Source of the DNA: JANMZO01 sp963763135 | GTDB lineage: Bacteria > Actinomycetota > Acidimicrobiia > Acidimicrobiales > JANYDT01 | Reading direction: 5' to 3' | DNA length: 64,000 bases | Assembly (NCBI GenBank): GCA_963763135.1 | Contig: CAVXNJ010000003.1 | Location: forward strand, 310,001-374,000 | In this document: piece after piece, positions 39,354 to 48,280 of the stretch | How positions within the stretch are numbered: position 1 is the first letter of the stretch | Layout of the letters: each line of letters starts with the position of its first letter | Notes under the pieces: generated by a model | What the model was told of the DNA's origin: nothing | What the model saw: only the letters and a program-made list of their open reading frames with translations | The model's database searches: none | Program-made: the position numbers and the translations under genes

Positions 39354-39359
39354 TAGCGT
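39354..39359 (+). promoter_or_regulatory. TANNNT box for the 2OG oxygenase gene
   Basis: TAGCGT ends seven bases before the ATG at 39367 and excludes the longer in-frame start near 39241, which lies inside the terminator. Confidence 0.45.
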
Positions 39360-39366
39360 CTGCCCT

Positions 39367-40359
39367 ATGAGTCTCGATACCTCCGCTCTCAGCGCCCTCA
39401 TTCTCGACGTCGATCTCCTTCGGTTCGAGACCGGGGATTCCACGGCCCGTCGTGCGGTGGTCGACGGCGTGATGCGAAGCCTCGGAACCGGCTTCGTGTT
39501 CACGAAGCACGACGTTTCCTCAGACATGCTCGACACCGCATACGGCATGCTTCAACAGTTCTTCGAGATGCCCGTCGAGACGAAAGCCTCGTTCAAAAAC
39601 CCCGCATCACACGGCCAAACCGGTTACACGGGGCTCATGGTCGAGACCGCGGCAACCGCAGACAAACCCGACTGGAAGGAGATGTTGAACTGGGGCGTTC
39701 AGCTTCCTGCCGGCCATCCGCTGCGTCGGAAATTCCCGCATGTGTACCCCGACCAGGTCTATCCCGAGTCTGCCGTTCCCGGGATGGAAGAAGTGATGAA
39801 GGAATTTCATCGGCGCGTCCACGAAACCCAGCAACGGTTCCTGCGAATCATCGCCGTCGGCCTCGGATGCCACGAGAACCTCTTCGATGACATGCTTCGC
39901 CACGGGGCGACGCTCACCCGAGCAATTCACTACCCGGCCATGGACCTTGCTCCGGAAACGGCCCACATATGGGCTGGAGCTCACACCGATATCAACCTGA
40001 TCACGGCGCTGCCGCGAGCTTCGACACGTGGTCTGCAGGTACTGGTACAAGACGAATGGATCGACGCTGTCGCCCCCGAGGGACAGATGATCATCAACTC
40101 CGGGATCATGCTCGAACATCTGACCAACGGTCGTATCCAGGCCGGTCCCCACCGAGTGATAGCGGCGCCCGGGCAGACCGGTGACCGCTATTCCGTCGTG
40201 CAGTTCTGCCATCCGACACCGTGGACGGTTCTGCAGCCTCTTCCGTCGTGCATCACCGCAGAAACACCACAGAAGTTCGGTGCCATTATGGCCGGCGACA
40301 AACTCGATGAGGTGCTGTACGCCATCAACCTCGTGGAAGACGCGCGTCGCGTCTCGTAA
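39367..40359 (+). CDS. 2-oxoglutarate/Fe(II)-dependent oxygenase, isopenicillin-N-synthase-like
   Basis: A 330-residue double-stranded beta-helix protein. The N-terminal DIOX region includes GTGFVFTKHDVSSDML. The iron facial triad is HxD in WAGAHTDINLITAL (about residues 206-208) and His in RIQAGPHRVIA (about 261). The cosubstrate Arg is in DRYSVVQF. Such enzymes use O2 and 2-oxoglutarate to oxidise small molecules. It stands alone, so the substrate is unknown. The ATG at 39367 is supported by its TAGCGT box. Confidence 0.85.
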   Translation: MSLDTSALSALILDVDLLRFETGDSTARRAVVDGVMRSLGTGFVFTKHDVSSDMLDTAYGMLQQFFEMPVETKASFKNPASHGQTGYTGLMVETAATADKPDWKEMLNWGVQLPAGHPLRRKFPHVYPDQVYPESAVPGMEEVMKEFHRRVHETQQRFLRIIAVGLGCHENLFDDMLRHGATLTRAIHYPAMDLAPETAHIWAGAHTDINLITALPRASTRGLQVLVQDEWIDAVAPEGQMIINSGIMLEHLTNGRIQAGPHRVIAAPGQTGDRYSVVQFCHPTPWTVLQPLPSCITAETPQKFGAIMAGDKLDEVLYAINLVEDARRVS

Positions 40360-40465
40360 TTTTTTCCCTACAGGGTCCGTCATAAGTGATCGCCCGTTCA
40401 GAAAACGCTGCTTGTGAAATACATGCGAATTCATTGATAAATTCGCTGGCCATTGTTTACTTTGG

Positions 40466-40484
40466 GCTGACAACGCTGGTCAGC
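40466..40484 (+). promoter_or_regulatory. 19-bp dyad (possible operator) upstream of the L,D-transpeptidase gene
   Basis: GCTGAC and GTCAGC are separated by seven bases (AACGCTG). The dyad lies just upstream of the TACTAT box, where a -35 element would fall, so a regulator bound here could control the promoter. Confidence 0.4.
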
Positions 40485-40489
40485 GCGCG

Positions 40490-40495
40490 TACTAT
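40490..40495 (+). promoter_or_regulatory. TANNNT box for the L,D-transpeptidase gene
   Basis: TACTAT, close to the -10 consensus, ends six bases before the ATG at 40502. Confidence 0.5.
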
Positions 40496-40501
40496 CTCGG
40501 A

Positions 40502-41236
40502 ATGCCATCTTCCCCCTTGAGCAGCAGTAAACGACGGTATCGGTTCGCCGCGGCGGTTTGTCTTGGAGCTACGGTCGTAGCCGGATTCGCTGTATCTGGT
40601 CATGCCGACGACGGCGTGATCCAGTTGGTTCCTCCCACCACCACTGCTCCCGCTCCGACGACGCCGCCAACGACGGTTCCCCCGACAACGGAAGCTCCCC
40701 TTCCGACCCTGCCAACGACCACAGCGGCACCGACGACCATCGCTCCCACGACGACGGTCACGACCTTGCCCCCCGTCACGGAACCGCCCGTGACCGAGCC
40801 CACGGTGCCGACGTCGACGAAGAAGCCAAAGCCACCAACCACGAAACCGGCCACCAACCCCAACGCCACAGGCGCGGCGAGCATCGAAGTCGACATCTCC
40901 CGGCAGACCCTGTACTTCCGCAAGGGCGGCACGCTCGTGCGAACCCTCCATGTGTCGACCGGTTCCGGCAAGCGGTTCTGCAACGCCGGCCGATGCCAAA
41001 CCGCTCACACGCCGCGCGGCCGTTTCCGCATCCAGCGCCGCATCAGCGGTTGGCGTACCTCGAGCCTCGGTCGCCTTTACCAGCCGCTGTACTTCTCAGG
41101 TGGCTACGCCATCCACGGCGCAGGATCTGTTCCCGGCTACCCGGCTTCGCACGGCTGCGTCCGCATCACGATCAGCTCCTCAAACTGGCTGGTCCACGTC
41201 GCCCCCAACGGCACCCCCGTCTGGATCCACGACTAG
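40502..41236 (+). CDS. L,D-transpeptidase (YkuD) with Thr/Pro-rich linker
   Basis: A 244-residue exported protein. Residues 12-34 form a signal peptide or anchor, followed by a Thr/Pro/Ala linker (about 43-120) that would span the cell wall. The YkuD domain follows (ASIEVDISRQTLYF to the end) with the active-site block YAIHGAGSVPGYPASHGCVRI, where His and Cys are catalytic. These enzymes make 3-3 cross-links in peptidoglycan or attach proteins to it. It is followed directly by a GC-rich repeat array, and has no other cell-wall genes beside it. Confidence 0.92.
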   Translation: MPSSPLSSSKRRYRFAAAVCLGATVVAGFAVSGHADDGVIQLVPPTTTAPAPTTPPTTVPPTTEAPLPTLPTTTAAPTTIAPTTTVTTLPPVTEPPVTEPTVPTSTKKPKPPTTKPATNPNATGAASIEVDISRQTLYFRKGGTLVRTLHVSTGSGKRFCNAGRCQTAHTPRGRFRIQRRISGWRTSSLGRLYQPLYFSGGYAIHGAGSVPGYPASHGCVRITISSSNWLVHVAPNGTPVWIHD

Positions 41237-41246
41237 ATCTAATGGT

Positions 41247-41767
41247 GGCGGGCCCCGTCTCCGCTTCGCTTCGACACCCGCCACAGGCGGCCTTCATCCG
41301 GTCTCGGTAGCTCGCTCACTCGCTGGCGCTCGTTCTCTGCGCCCTCGCCGGGGCCGCTTGGTGCAGCTTTGGTTGGGTTGTCGTAGCCCTGTGGCGGGCC
41401 CCGTCTCCGCTTCGCTTCGACACCCGCCACGTGGCCGCTGTTCGGTCTCATGGCTGCGCTCACTCGCTTCGCTCGCTCTCTCCGCATTCGCCGGCGGCCG
41501 CCGCGGGTAGCTTCTGTTGGGTTTCGTGTCCATGGCGGGCCCCGTCTCCGCTTCGCTTCGACACCCGCCACAGGCGGCCTTCATCCGGTCTCGGTAGCTC
41601 GCTCACTCGCTGGCGCTCGTTCTCGCTCACTCGCTGGCGCTCGTTCTCGCTCACTCGCTGGCGCTCGTTCTCTGCGCCCTCGCCGGGGCCGCTGTGCTGC
41701 GGCTTTGGTTGGGTTGTCGTAGCCCTGTGGCGGGCCCCGTCTCCGCTTCGCTTCGCCACCCGCCACG
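41247..41767. repeat. Four-copy GC-rich repeat array with conserved hairpin
   Basis: The unit GGCGGGCCCCGTCTCCGCTT...CACCCGCCAC starts at 41247, 41393, 41534 and 41729. Each forms a GTGGCGGG/CCCGCCAC type stem around a loop with the CTTCGCTTCG core. Between copies lie segments rich in CTCACTCGCTGGCGCTCGTT; the third interval carries this 24-bp unit three times in a row (41597-41670). The family is related to the array at 5400-5915 on the other strand. No protein-like frame, spacer set or transposase is seen from 41237 to 41936. Confidence 0.85.
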
Positions 41768-41936
41768 TGGTTGTCGGTTTTGGGTCAGGTTGTTGGTTTT
41801 GTGACGTCGCACTATCGGCAACGGGGCGAGAATTCGACAATGGTGAACGGCGCTGCTCGCTGTCGGACGTGGTCGGGTTGTGCCCATTCAGCGTGGCACG
41901 GTACGTGCTGGGTCCGCGCTGAGTTGTCCGGTCCCT

Positions 41937-44096
41937 ATGAGCGGATACATCGAGTCCGAACCAGCGTTGCTTGAAGCTTCGGAGTCGGAGAAGAACCGGG
42001 AGCTCCAGCAGGCGGCTATTAACCACGCATATGAATGCCTGGAGGCGATGCGCCAGCGCACCATGCGAGCCCTTGAGCAAGCCCGCGCCGACGCGCACCT
42101 CACCGATGCGCCCGATGCGGCGGCCATTCAAGCGAACCTGACCGGCCGACTCGGTGCCCTCGCCGACGCGAAGGGGCCGTTGACGTTCGGGAAGATCCAT
42201 GAGAATGCGTCGTACGGCCGTCCTGGCGACATCCACTACATCGGGCGTCGCCACGTAGAGAACGGCGTCGGAGACGCCGTGGTGGTCGACTGGCGAGCCC
42301 CAGTGGCTGCAGCGTTCTACCGGGCCACCTGGGCCGATCCGTTCGGGCTCGATCAACGCAGTCGGTTCGCTCTCGAAGGGCGATTGCTTGTCGGTACCTT
42401 CGAGGAAGACTTCACCGATCCCGAAGGCGAGGGTGGCGCCGGTGGCGTGCCCGATCCACTGCTCGCCGAACTCGACCGGGCCCGCAGTGGTTCCATGCGA
42501 GACATCGTGGCGACGATTCAGGCCGAGCAAGACGTCATCATCCGTGCGCCACTGGATCGACTGATCGTGGTTCAGGGTGGGCCGGGGACGGGAAAGACCG
42601 CCGTCGGCCTGCATCGCGCCGCGTTCCTGCTCTACGCGCACCGGAGCGAATTTGAACGCCGACGTCTACTTGTCGTCGGTCCGAACCGATTGTTTCTCAC
42701 GTACATCTCGCAGGTTCTTCCGTCGCTCGGTGAGACCTCGGTGGTGCAGGGAACGATCGAAACCCTGGCATTGCGACTCGGAGTCGTGCGAGCGAGCGAT
42801 GAACGGCCGGTCGCGAGACTCAAAGGCGACCCTCGAATGGCCGCCGTCGTGCAACGGGCGGTGCTCGGACGTGTGCTTCGCGGCGACGCCATCACTGATC
42901 TCGAGGTCATGACGGCTTTCGGCGGGGCGTCCGTTCCGTCATCTGCCGTCGCCTCGATTGTCGACTCTGTCGCCGAGCGGTTGCTTCCTCTGACTACGGC
43001 CCGCGAAGTGGTACGTGAGCAGATCGTTGCGGAGGCCTGGAGGATCCGAAGCGCCCGCGGTGAAAGCCCGGAACGACAGTTTCAGTTCTCCAACGATCTC
43101 CGTTCGCATAAGGATTTCAAGTCGTATCTTGACCGGGTGTGGCCGATGCAGAGCGCCCCGACCGTGGTGCGTTCTCTCTTCAGCAATCGTCGTTTCCTGG
43201 CCGACGCGAGCGACGGGCTTCTGTCTGACAGCGAACGGCGAATCCTGCAGCGCAAGGCCTCGAAGAAGGTGTCCGACGAGCAGTGGACCCGAGCCGACCT
43301 GGCCCTGCTCGACGAGGCCAATCACCTCATCACCGGCGACACGATGCAGTTCGGCCATGTGGTCGTCGATGAAGCACAGGATCTTTCCGCCATGGAGTTG
43401 CGGATGGTCGCCCGTCGGAGCCCGAGTCGTTCGATCACCGTACTCGGGGATCTGGCGCAGTCGACCGGTGTGGCCGGGCAACGCTCGTGGGACGACGCGT
43501 TGATCCAACTCGGACACGGTCGAGTTGATGCGAGCGGAGCGGAGCGCGAGCGCGTCAGTGGCGAAGTCGCCCATCTCGAACTCGGTTATCGGGTTCCCGA
43601 GATTCTGATCGAACACGCGAACCTGCTGCTCCCGACGGCCGCCCCCGGCCTCACCCCCTCACGGTCGGTTCGCCCCGGTGGCGAAACGCCAAAGTATGTA
43701 CGCGTATCATCGCCCACCATCGAGAAGCTGGTGCAAGCGGCTGTCGATGAAGCCCGTTTGTTGGCGGCCGACCACGCCGTGGTGGGGATACTCGCTCCGC
43801 CGTCCCTGCTGGATCCGATTGCCGATGCGGGCGCCCGCCAGGCAGGCGACCCCGGGGAGACCCGGGTGATTCGCGATGTTCGCCGTGAAGCCGTGCTCGA
43901 CGACGGAATCAGCCTGGTTGGTGCTGAAGCCGCGAAAGGCCTGGAGTTCGACGCCGTCGTGGTCGTGGAACCGTCATCGATCATCGAGGAAAACGGCGAT
44001 GCGGGCTATCGAGTGCTCTACGTCGCGCTAACCCGCGCCACACAGAAAGTCTCCGTCGTGCACGCCGTTGACGTACCGCACGAACTCCGGGTCTGA
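41937..44096 (+). CDS. HelD-like UvrD-family helicase/ATPase (RNA polymerase recycling factor type)
   Basis: A 719-residue superfamily 1 ATPase. It has a helical N-terminus without helicase motifs (residues 1-190, HelD secondary-channel arm type), the Walker A motif QGGPGTGKTAVGLHRAAFLLY near 213-221, Walker B VVDEAQDLSAMEL near 476-485, and C-terminal motifs GAEAAKGLEFDAVVV and VLYVALTRATQKVSVVH. HelD proteins free stalled or inactive RNA polymerase. The ATG at 41937 begins a conserved SGYIESEPALLEASE-type helix. The gene lies next to a repeat array and ends 26 bp before psuG, which is convergent. Confidence 0.88.
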   Translation: MSGYIESEPALLEASESEKNRELQQAAINHAYECLEAMRQRTMRALEQARADAHLTDAPDAAAIQANLTGRLGALADAKGPLTFGKIHENASYGRPGDIHYIGRRHVENGVGDAVVVDWRAPVAAAFYRATWADPFGLDQRSRFALEGRLLVGTFEEDFTDPEGEGGAGGVPDPLLAELDRARSGSMRDIVATIQAEQDVIIRAPLDRLIVVQGGPGTGKTAVGLHRAAFLLYAHRSEFERRRLLVVGPNRLFLTYISQVLPSLGETSVVQGTIETLALRLGVVRASDERPVARLKGDPRMAAVVQRAVLGRVLRGDAITDLEVMTAFGGASVPSSAVASIVDSVAERLLPLTTAREVVREQIVAEAWRIRSARGESPERQFQFSNDLRSHKDFKSYLDRVWPMQSAPTVVRSLFSNRRFLADASDGLLSDSERRILQRKASKKVSDEQWTRADLALLDEANHLITGDTMQFGHVVVDEAQDLSAMELRMVARRSPSRSITVLGDLAQSTGVAGQRSWDDALIQLGHGRVDASGAERERVSGEVAHLELGYRVPEILIEHANLLLPTAAPGLTPSRSVRPGGETPKYVRVSSPTIEKLVQAAVDEARLLAADHAVVGILAPPSLLDPIADAGARQAGDPGETRVIRDVRREAVLDDGISLVGAEAAKGLEFDAVVVVEPSSIIEENGDAGYRVLYVALTRATQKVSVVHAVDVPHELRV

Positions 44097-44122
44097 ACCG
44101 CCCTGCAATCCCAGAGCCGATG

Positions 44123-45040
44123 TCAATCGGTTGACGAACTCAGCGCCGCGGCAATCTGAACTGCTATGCGCGCATTGTTTTCTGCGAGAGCCAGGTTCGC
44201 TGGAACGCTGCGTCCGCCGGTCGCGATGGCCATACGGCCGAGCACAAACGGTGTGAGTGCGCCACCGACGATTCCTGCGGCCTTGGCGTCGGCGAGAGCA
44301 CCGTTGATCGCTTCGGCCAACTCGTCGGCTGGAATTTCCGCCGAAACCGGAATGGGGTTCGCAACAACCACGCCGCCCGGCAGGCCAAGCGCAGACCGCG
44401 CCGAGTACACGCCGGCCACCTCAGCTGCCGAATCGACGCGGCACTGCACCCCGAATCCTGAGCTTCGGGAGTAGAACGCCGGAAACTCACTCGTCTGGTA
44501 GCCCAACACCGGGACACCGAGCGTGTCGAACATCTCCAGCGTTTTGCCGAGGTCAAGAAATGCCTTCGCTCCAGCGGTCACGACGATCACCGGGTGGCGG
44601 GCGATCGCACCGAGATCGGCACTCACGTCGCCGGTCAAATGGTCATCGCGATGGACGCCCCCGATCCCGCCGGTAGCGAACACCGAAACGCCGGCGGCGG
44701 CACACAGGGCGACGGTGGCTGAAACCGTCGTGACCCCGACGTCCCAACGTTGTGCGATCGCAATGGGAAGGTCGCGTTCGGCACATTTTCTGGTCGCCGA
44801 CAGCACCCGATCGAGGTCCCGGTCATCAACGCCGATCTGGGCAACGCCGTCGATAACCGCAGTCATCGCGGCGACCCCTCCACCGGCGCGGATCGCGGCC
44901 ACGCACCGTTCGACCACTTCGCGGTTGGCCGGAACCGGGAGGCCCAACGTGGATGAAATCGTCGACTCCAGCGCCACGACCGGACGGCCGGCCGCCAAGG
45001 CTTCGGCGACGGAATCGTGGACACGGATTACAGAACTCAT
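44123..45040 (-). CDS. psuG: Pseudouridine-5'-phosphate glycosidase
   Basis: A 305-residue enzyme that splits pseudouridine-5'-phosphate into uracil and ribose-5-phosphate. Features include ALESTISSTLGLPVPANREV, MTAVIDGVAQIGVDD, VFATGGIGGVHRD and VVVTAGAKAFLDLGKTLE, all highly conserved in the family. The frame is open for another 225 codons upstream, but the ATG at 45040 begins the conserved part and has a TAGTCT box seven bases upstream. A pseudouridine kinase (PsuK) is not adjacent; the PfkB-family enzyme at 34560 is a possible but unproven partner. Confidence 0.92.
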   Translation of the reverse strand: MSSVIRVHDSVAEALAAGRPVVALESTISSTLGLPVPANREVVERCVAAIRAGGGVAAMTAVIDGVAQIGVDDRDLDRVLSATRKCAERDLPIAIAQRWDVGVTTVSATVALCAAAGVSVFATGGIGGVHRDDHLTGDVSADLGAIARHPVIVVTAGAKAFLDLGKTLEMFDTLGVPVLGYQTSEFPAFYSRSSGFGVQCRVDSAAEVAGVYSARSALGLPGGVVVANPIPVSAEIPADELAEAINGALADAKAAGIVGGALTPFVLGRMAIATGGRSVPANLALAENNARIAVQIAAALSSSTD

Positions 45041-45047
45041 TCCGACG

Positions 45048-45053
45048 AGACTA
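45048..45053 (-). promoter_or_regulatory. TANNNT box for psuG
   Basis: TAGTCT on the minus strand ends seven bases before the ATG at 45040. Confidence 0.45.
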
Positions 45054-45157
45054 TTCGACACCTTCCCCCGCAGGTTGACGCCAGTGGTCCGAACCGGGGT
45101 GCAAGAGTCACAGGAGCCATGGACCGCGCCGAGCGGCAGTCGTGACACGATAGGGGC

Positions 45158-45598
45158 GTGGTAGTACCGACTGGGAAACAGCGCGTGCTGACGTTTGCGG
45201 CGATCGCCGTGGTGATGTTGGTGGCTGGCGTGGGGTTCGCCTACTTTCAATCCCGGTCGACCACATCGAACGAGGAGAAAGAAGCCTTGCATGCCCTCAT
45301 CGAACGAACCGGTCCTGGGATGTGTGAAATGCAACGCCGGGTGACCAACAACGACCGCTCCGGGGCATTGAACGTCTTTTACGACGAGGTCCATCAGGGT
45401 GCGCACGTACTTGCGGCGGAGTTGGCGAAAACCACGTCGACCGAGGCGGGTACCTTCCTCAAAGCCAAGGCACTTGTCGAGGGTGATCTTCGTACCCTTG
45501 CGCCTTCGCTGAAGCAGGACGTCGACGCGTTCGCGAATGAATTGCACACCGCACTCGAGATCTACGAGCCCGGGCTGTGGAAGCCGTGTGCGGCATGA
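45158..45598 (+). CDS. Small membrane-anchored hypothetical protein
   Basis: A 146-residue protein that I do not recognise. Residues 11-31 form one hydrophobic helix (LTFAAIAVVMLVAGVGFAYF). The rest is helical and acidic, with two Cys residues (in GMCEMQRR and near the C-terminus KPCAA) that could form a disulfide outside the membrane. Its stop overlaps the next start (ATGA), so the two proteins are coupled and probably act together. The start is a GTG. Confidence 0.75.
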   Translation: MVVPTGKQRVLTFAAIAVVMLVAGVGFAYFQSRSTTSNEEKEALHALIERTGPGMCEMQRRVTNNDRSGALNVFYDEVHQGAHVLAAELAKTTSTEAGTFLKAKALVEGDLRTLAPSLKQDVDAFANELHTALEIYEPGLWKPCAA

Positions 45599-46719
45599 GG
45601 CGCGACCTCCGTCGCCGGATACTGGCGGTAGTCGCATTGGTGTCGGGCCTACTTGTTGTGCTTGGAGCGTTGGCTCCGTCGCCGGCGTCCGCACACAGCG
45701 CCCCCAACTCGCCATCGTCGAATTTCGTCTCGACGGTCACAGCCGTCACGCCGACGCCATCCACGTTCACGGTCAAGACGATCGAAGCAACGAGTCGACT
45801 TGAGCTCCGGTGGCTCAGCGGGCCGCTGATCGAAATCGCCGACTACGACGGATACCCCTATCTCCGGGTCGGACCCGACGGCGTCGAAGAAAACCAGCAG
45901 TCGTTCGCGGTGTATCTCAACAAGGACCGCAACGGCGCAACGGCGGTTCCCGACAATTTGAAGCCCGAAGGACCCCCGGAGTGGAAGAAGATCTCGTCTG
46001 AGTCCATCGCCCGATGGCACGACCACCGGGTGCACTGGATGGGTGGGGTGCGACCTGACGGCGTCATCGCCCGACCCAACGAGCGTCAGGAGGTACAGCC
46101 GTTTTCGTTCCCGGTTACCCAGGGCGGCCAGACCTACACGGTGTCGGGAAAACTTGAATGGGTACCCGGACCGAGTCCCGTCCCGTTGCTTTTGCTCTCC
46201 GGGGCGGTGGCGCTGGTGGTGCTCGCGTCGGCCTTGTGGGCCGGTCTCCATCAGGACCGTCGAATGAAGGTACGTCTCGCTATCGCGGCCAGCGCTCTCG
46301 CTCTGTTGGCGGTCGATGCCGCCCACCTCGTTGGCATCGCATTCGGTGTTCACGGTCCGGCGTCAGCGGCATTTGCTCGAATGCTGAGCGTCGGCTTTGT
46401 TTCGATCGTGGCGTGGGCCGTGCTCTTGGTCGGCGCCGTGCTGGTGATACGGAGGCGCTTCGACGCCTACTACCTGCTGGTGTTGGGTGCGGGCCTCGTG
46501 ACCGTGATTGGCGGCGTGTCGGATTTCAGTGTCCTGAGCCGGTCCAATGCCCCGTTTGCGTTCTCCCTCGGACTCCTACGGGTGCTGGTCGCGTTGACCC
46601 TCGGTCTCGGAATCGGCGTGGTGGTCGCGTGCGTGCTGCTGACGAGACGCACTTCGGCCTCGATAGGTCAACCGGTCGCAGCCGAAGCACAACCGGTCTC
46701 GGGCGAACCCTCGGTGTAG
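45595..46719 (+). CDS. Polytopic membrane protein with exported N-terminal domain, possible copper-binding
   Basis: A 374-residue protein. Residues 8-33 form a signal peptide ending in PSPASA, directly followed by His. The next 170 residues are a beta-rich exported domain with the His-rich segment RWHDHRVHWMG. Five hydrophobic helices follow. The layout resembles CopC/CopD-type proteins, where the mature N-terminal His binds copper, but I cannot align it with confidence. It is coupled to the upstream gene by a four-base overlap. The role in copper handling is inference. Confidence 0.72.
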   Translation: MRRDLRRRILAVVALVSGLLVVLGALAPSPASAHSAPNSPSSNFVSTVTAVTPTPSTFTVKTIEATSRLELRWLSGPLIEIADYDGYPYLRVGPDGVEENQQSFAVYLNKDRNGATAVPDNLKPEGPPEWKKISSESIARWHDHRVHWMGGVRPDGVIARPNERQEVQPFSFPVTQGGQTYTVSGKLEWVPGPSPVPLLLLSGAVALVVLASALWAGLHQDRRMKVRLAIAASALALLAVDAAHLVGIAFGVHGPASAAFARMLSVGFVSIVAWAVLLVGAVLVIRRRFDAYYLLVLGAGLVTVIGGVSDFSVLSRSNAPFAFSLGLLRVLVALTLGLGIGVVVACVLLTRRTSASIGQPVAAEAQPVSGEPSV

Positions 46720-46729
46720 TGGTCGAGGT

Positions 46730-48109
46730 CTAGTCGTCGTCGATGGCGGGTTCCGCCGGCTCGTCGGGATCGTCCTCGAACTCCAGCATCTGGTCGACAT
46801 CACTCGGCAGGATGGCTTCTTCCGGGGGAGCTGACGGCAGAATGTCGGTGATGAAGCGTGACACCGCGGCATCCATGCCCACGTCGCGTCCGGCTTCCTC
46901 CGACAGATACCAGCGATGTTCCAGGATCTGATGGAACGCCTCAGCGTCGGCCATCCGACTGCGAAGGTCGTCGGGAATGGCCCCGACGGTAGGTTCGTAC
47001 ACGTAGGTCAGCCAGTCGTACGCAGCCAGCGCGTCGGGAACTTCCCGGGACCTGGCCTGTTCGAGACCGCTGCGATGTTCCTCGAGGTCGTTCAAGAGGC
47101 GGCGGGCCTGGTTCTCGTCGACATCGAGTCCCGTCAGCTGCTGGAGGCGCTTTCGATGGTGTCCAGCTTCGACGACCTGCGGCACCACCCGGACACGACG
47201 ACCGTCTTCAGTGGTTCGGGTACGGACGGCGGCGACGTCGAAGCCCAACTCGTTGAGTCGGCGGATGCGGGACGCGAGCTGGTGGCGGTCCCCGACTTCG
47301 ATGATGTCTTCGCGGGTGAGTTCGGCCCACAGCCGGTCGTAGCGGAGTCGGATCTCGTCGCCGACATCGGATGGATCGAAACTCTCATCGAAACTGCCGG
47401 CGGCTTCCAGGTCCAGCAGTTCGCCTCCGACGTTGTCAGCGGCTATCGACAGGTCATGGTCGCGTTGACCGTCGGAGATCCGAACGCTGCGGAGAGTCCC
47501 GGTCTCGGCATCGACCAGGTACGCCGTGAGTGCTCCGGCATCATGTCGAAACAGGGTGTTCGACAGCGAACAGTCTCCCCAGAAAAATCCTTCGAGATGC
47601 AGGCGAACGAGCAAGACCGCCAAGGCGTCGAGCAGTCGGTTCTTCAGATCAGCGACACCCTTCCCCAGAAACAGGTACCGGTACGGAAGAGAGAAGCTGA
47701 GGTGGCGTGTGATCAGCGCGGCGGCAGCCGGGCCGACTGGTGAGCCGGGTTGCGGTTCGTCGTCAAAACCCGACTCCGGATCGTCGTAACGCAGCCCGGC
47801 CGCGTCGTGCGACCCACCCACCCCAACGGCGACCGCTCGGTTCTTGACGACCCCGACCGCTTCCACCACCGGAAGGCCGCGTTCGGCCAGTTGGCGGAGC
47901 AGGTCGTATTCCGATTGCGCGTTCTCTGGCGTCGTTTCCTTGATTGCGTAAACGACGCCGTCGTAGTCGACGAAACGCACGACGTGGCGCGAGACACCGC
48001 GGGCGATGTCGACCAGGCGGCCACCCTGCCAGGACCGCAAGCCGGTGTCCCACGGAAGGTCGAGGAAGTTCGGATGACCGCTTCGCGAGAGGACTTCGAG
48101 GTTGGCCAT
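46730..48109 (-). CDS. DUF4032 protein with lipopolysaccharide-kinase-like N-terminus
   Basis: A 459-residue cytoplasmic protein. The N-terminal half is kinase-like (RHVVRFVDYDGVVYAIKETT with the Lys, then LLDALAVLLVRLHLEGFFWGDCSLSNTLF with catalytic-loop Asp). The C-terminal half, rich in Arg and Glu and including TYVYEPTVGAIPDDLR, is the DUF4032 domain. It is widespread in Actinomycetota but its function is unknown. It is divergent from the FKBP gene and convergent with the membrane operon, with only ten bases between the stops. Confidence 0.85.
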   Translation of the reverse strand: MANLEVLSRSGHPNFLDLPWDTGLRSWQGGRLVDIARGVSRHVVRFVDYDGVVYAIKETTPENAQSEYDLLRQLAERGLPVVEAVGVVKNRAVAVGVGGSHDAAGLRYDDPESGFDDEPQPGSPVGPAAAALITRHLSFSLPYRYLFLGKGVADLKNRLLDALAVLLVRLHLEGFFWGDCSLSNTLFRHDAGALTAYLVDAETGTLRSVRISDGQRDHDLSIAADNVGGELLDLEAAGSFDESFDPSDVGDEIRLRYDRLWAELTREDIIEVGDRHQLASRIRRLNELGFDVAAVRTRTTEDGRRVRVVPQVVEAGHHRKRLQQLTGLDVDENQARRLLNDLEEHRSGLEQARSREVPDALAAYDWLTYVYEPTVGAIPDDLRSRMADAEAFHQILEHRWYLSEEAGRDVGMDAAVSRFITDILPSAPPEEAILPSDVDQMLEFEDDPDEPAEPAIDDD

Positions 48110-48266
48110 GTCTCATGGTGACACGACCGCACGTCGAGCTTGCGGAGCCCGTGCGGGTTGCGATCCACGTCACCGTCGCAGATCATGGTCCCACATCGCG
48201 GGTGAGCAAGCGGACTGATCCGACACGACAACGTGTCGAAAACACAGGGGAGGGGCAGAGTTCGGG

Positions 48267-48272
48267 TAGCGT
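48267..48272 (+). promoter_or_regulatory. TANNNT box for the FKBP gene
   Basis: TAGCGT ends eight bases before the GTG at 48281 and supports it over an upstream ATG at 48233. Confidence 0.45.
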
Positions 48273-48280
48273 CGCGGACC

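Noticed and set aside
41237..41936. Insertion sequence or transposase remnant between the transpeptidase and HelD genes
   Set aside because: No transposase-like residues, terminal inverted repeats spanning the whole array or target-site duplication could be seen; the short inverted repeats belong to each unit.
45041..45715. A 225-codon N-terminal extension of psuG
   Set aside because: The upstream residues overlap the oppositely oriented membrane-protein gene at 45158 and lack any conserved domain; the family start and a TANNNT box fit 45040.
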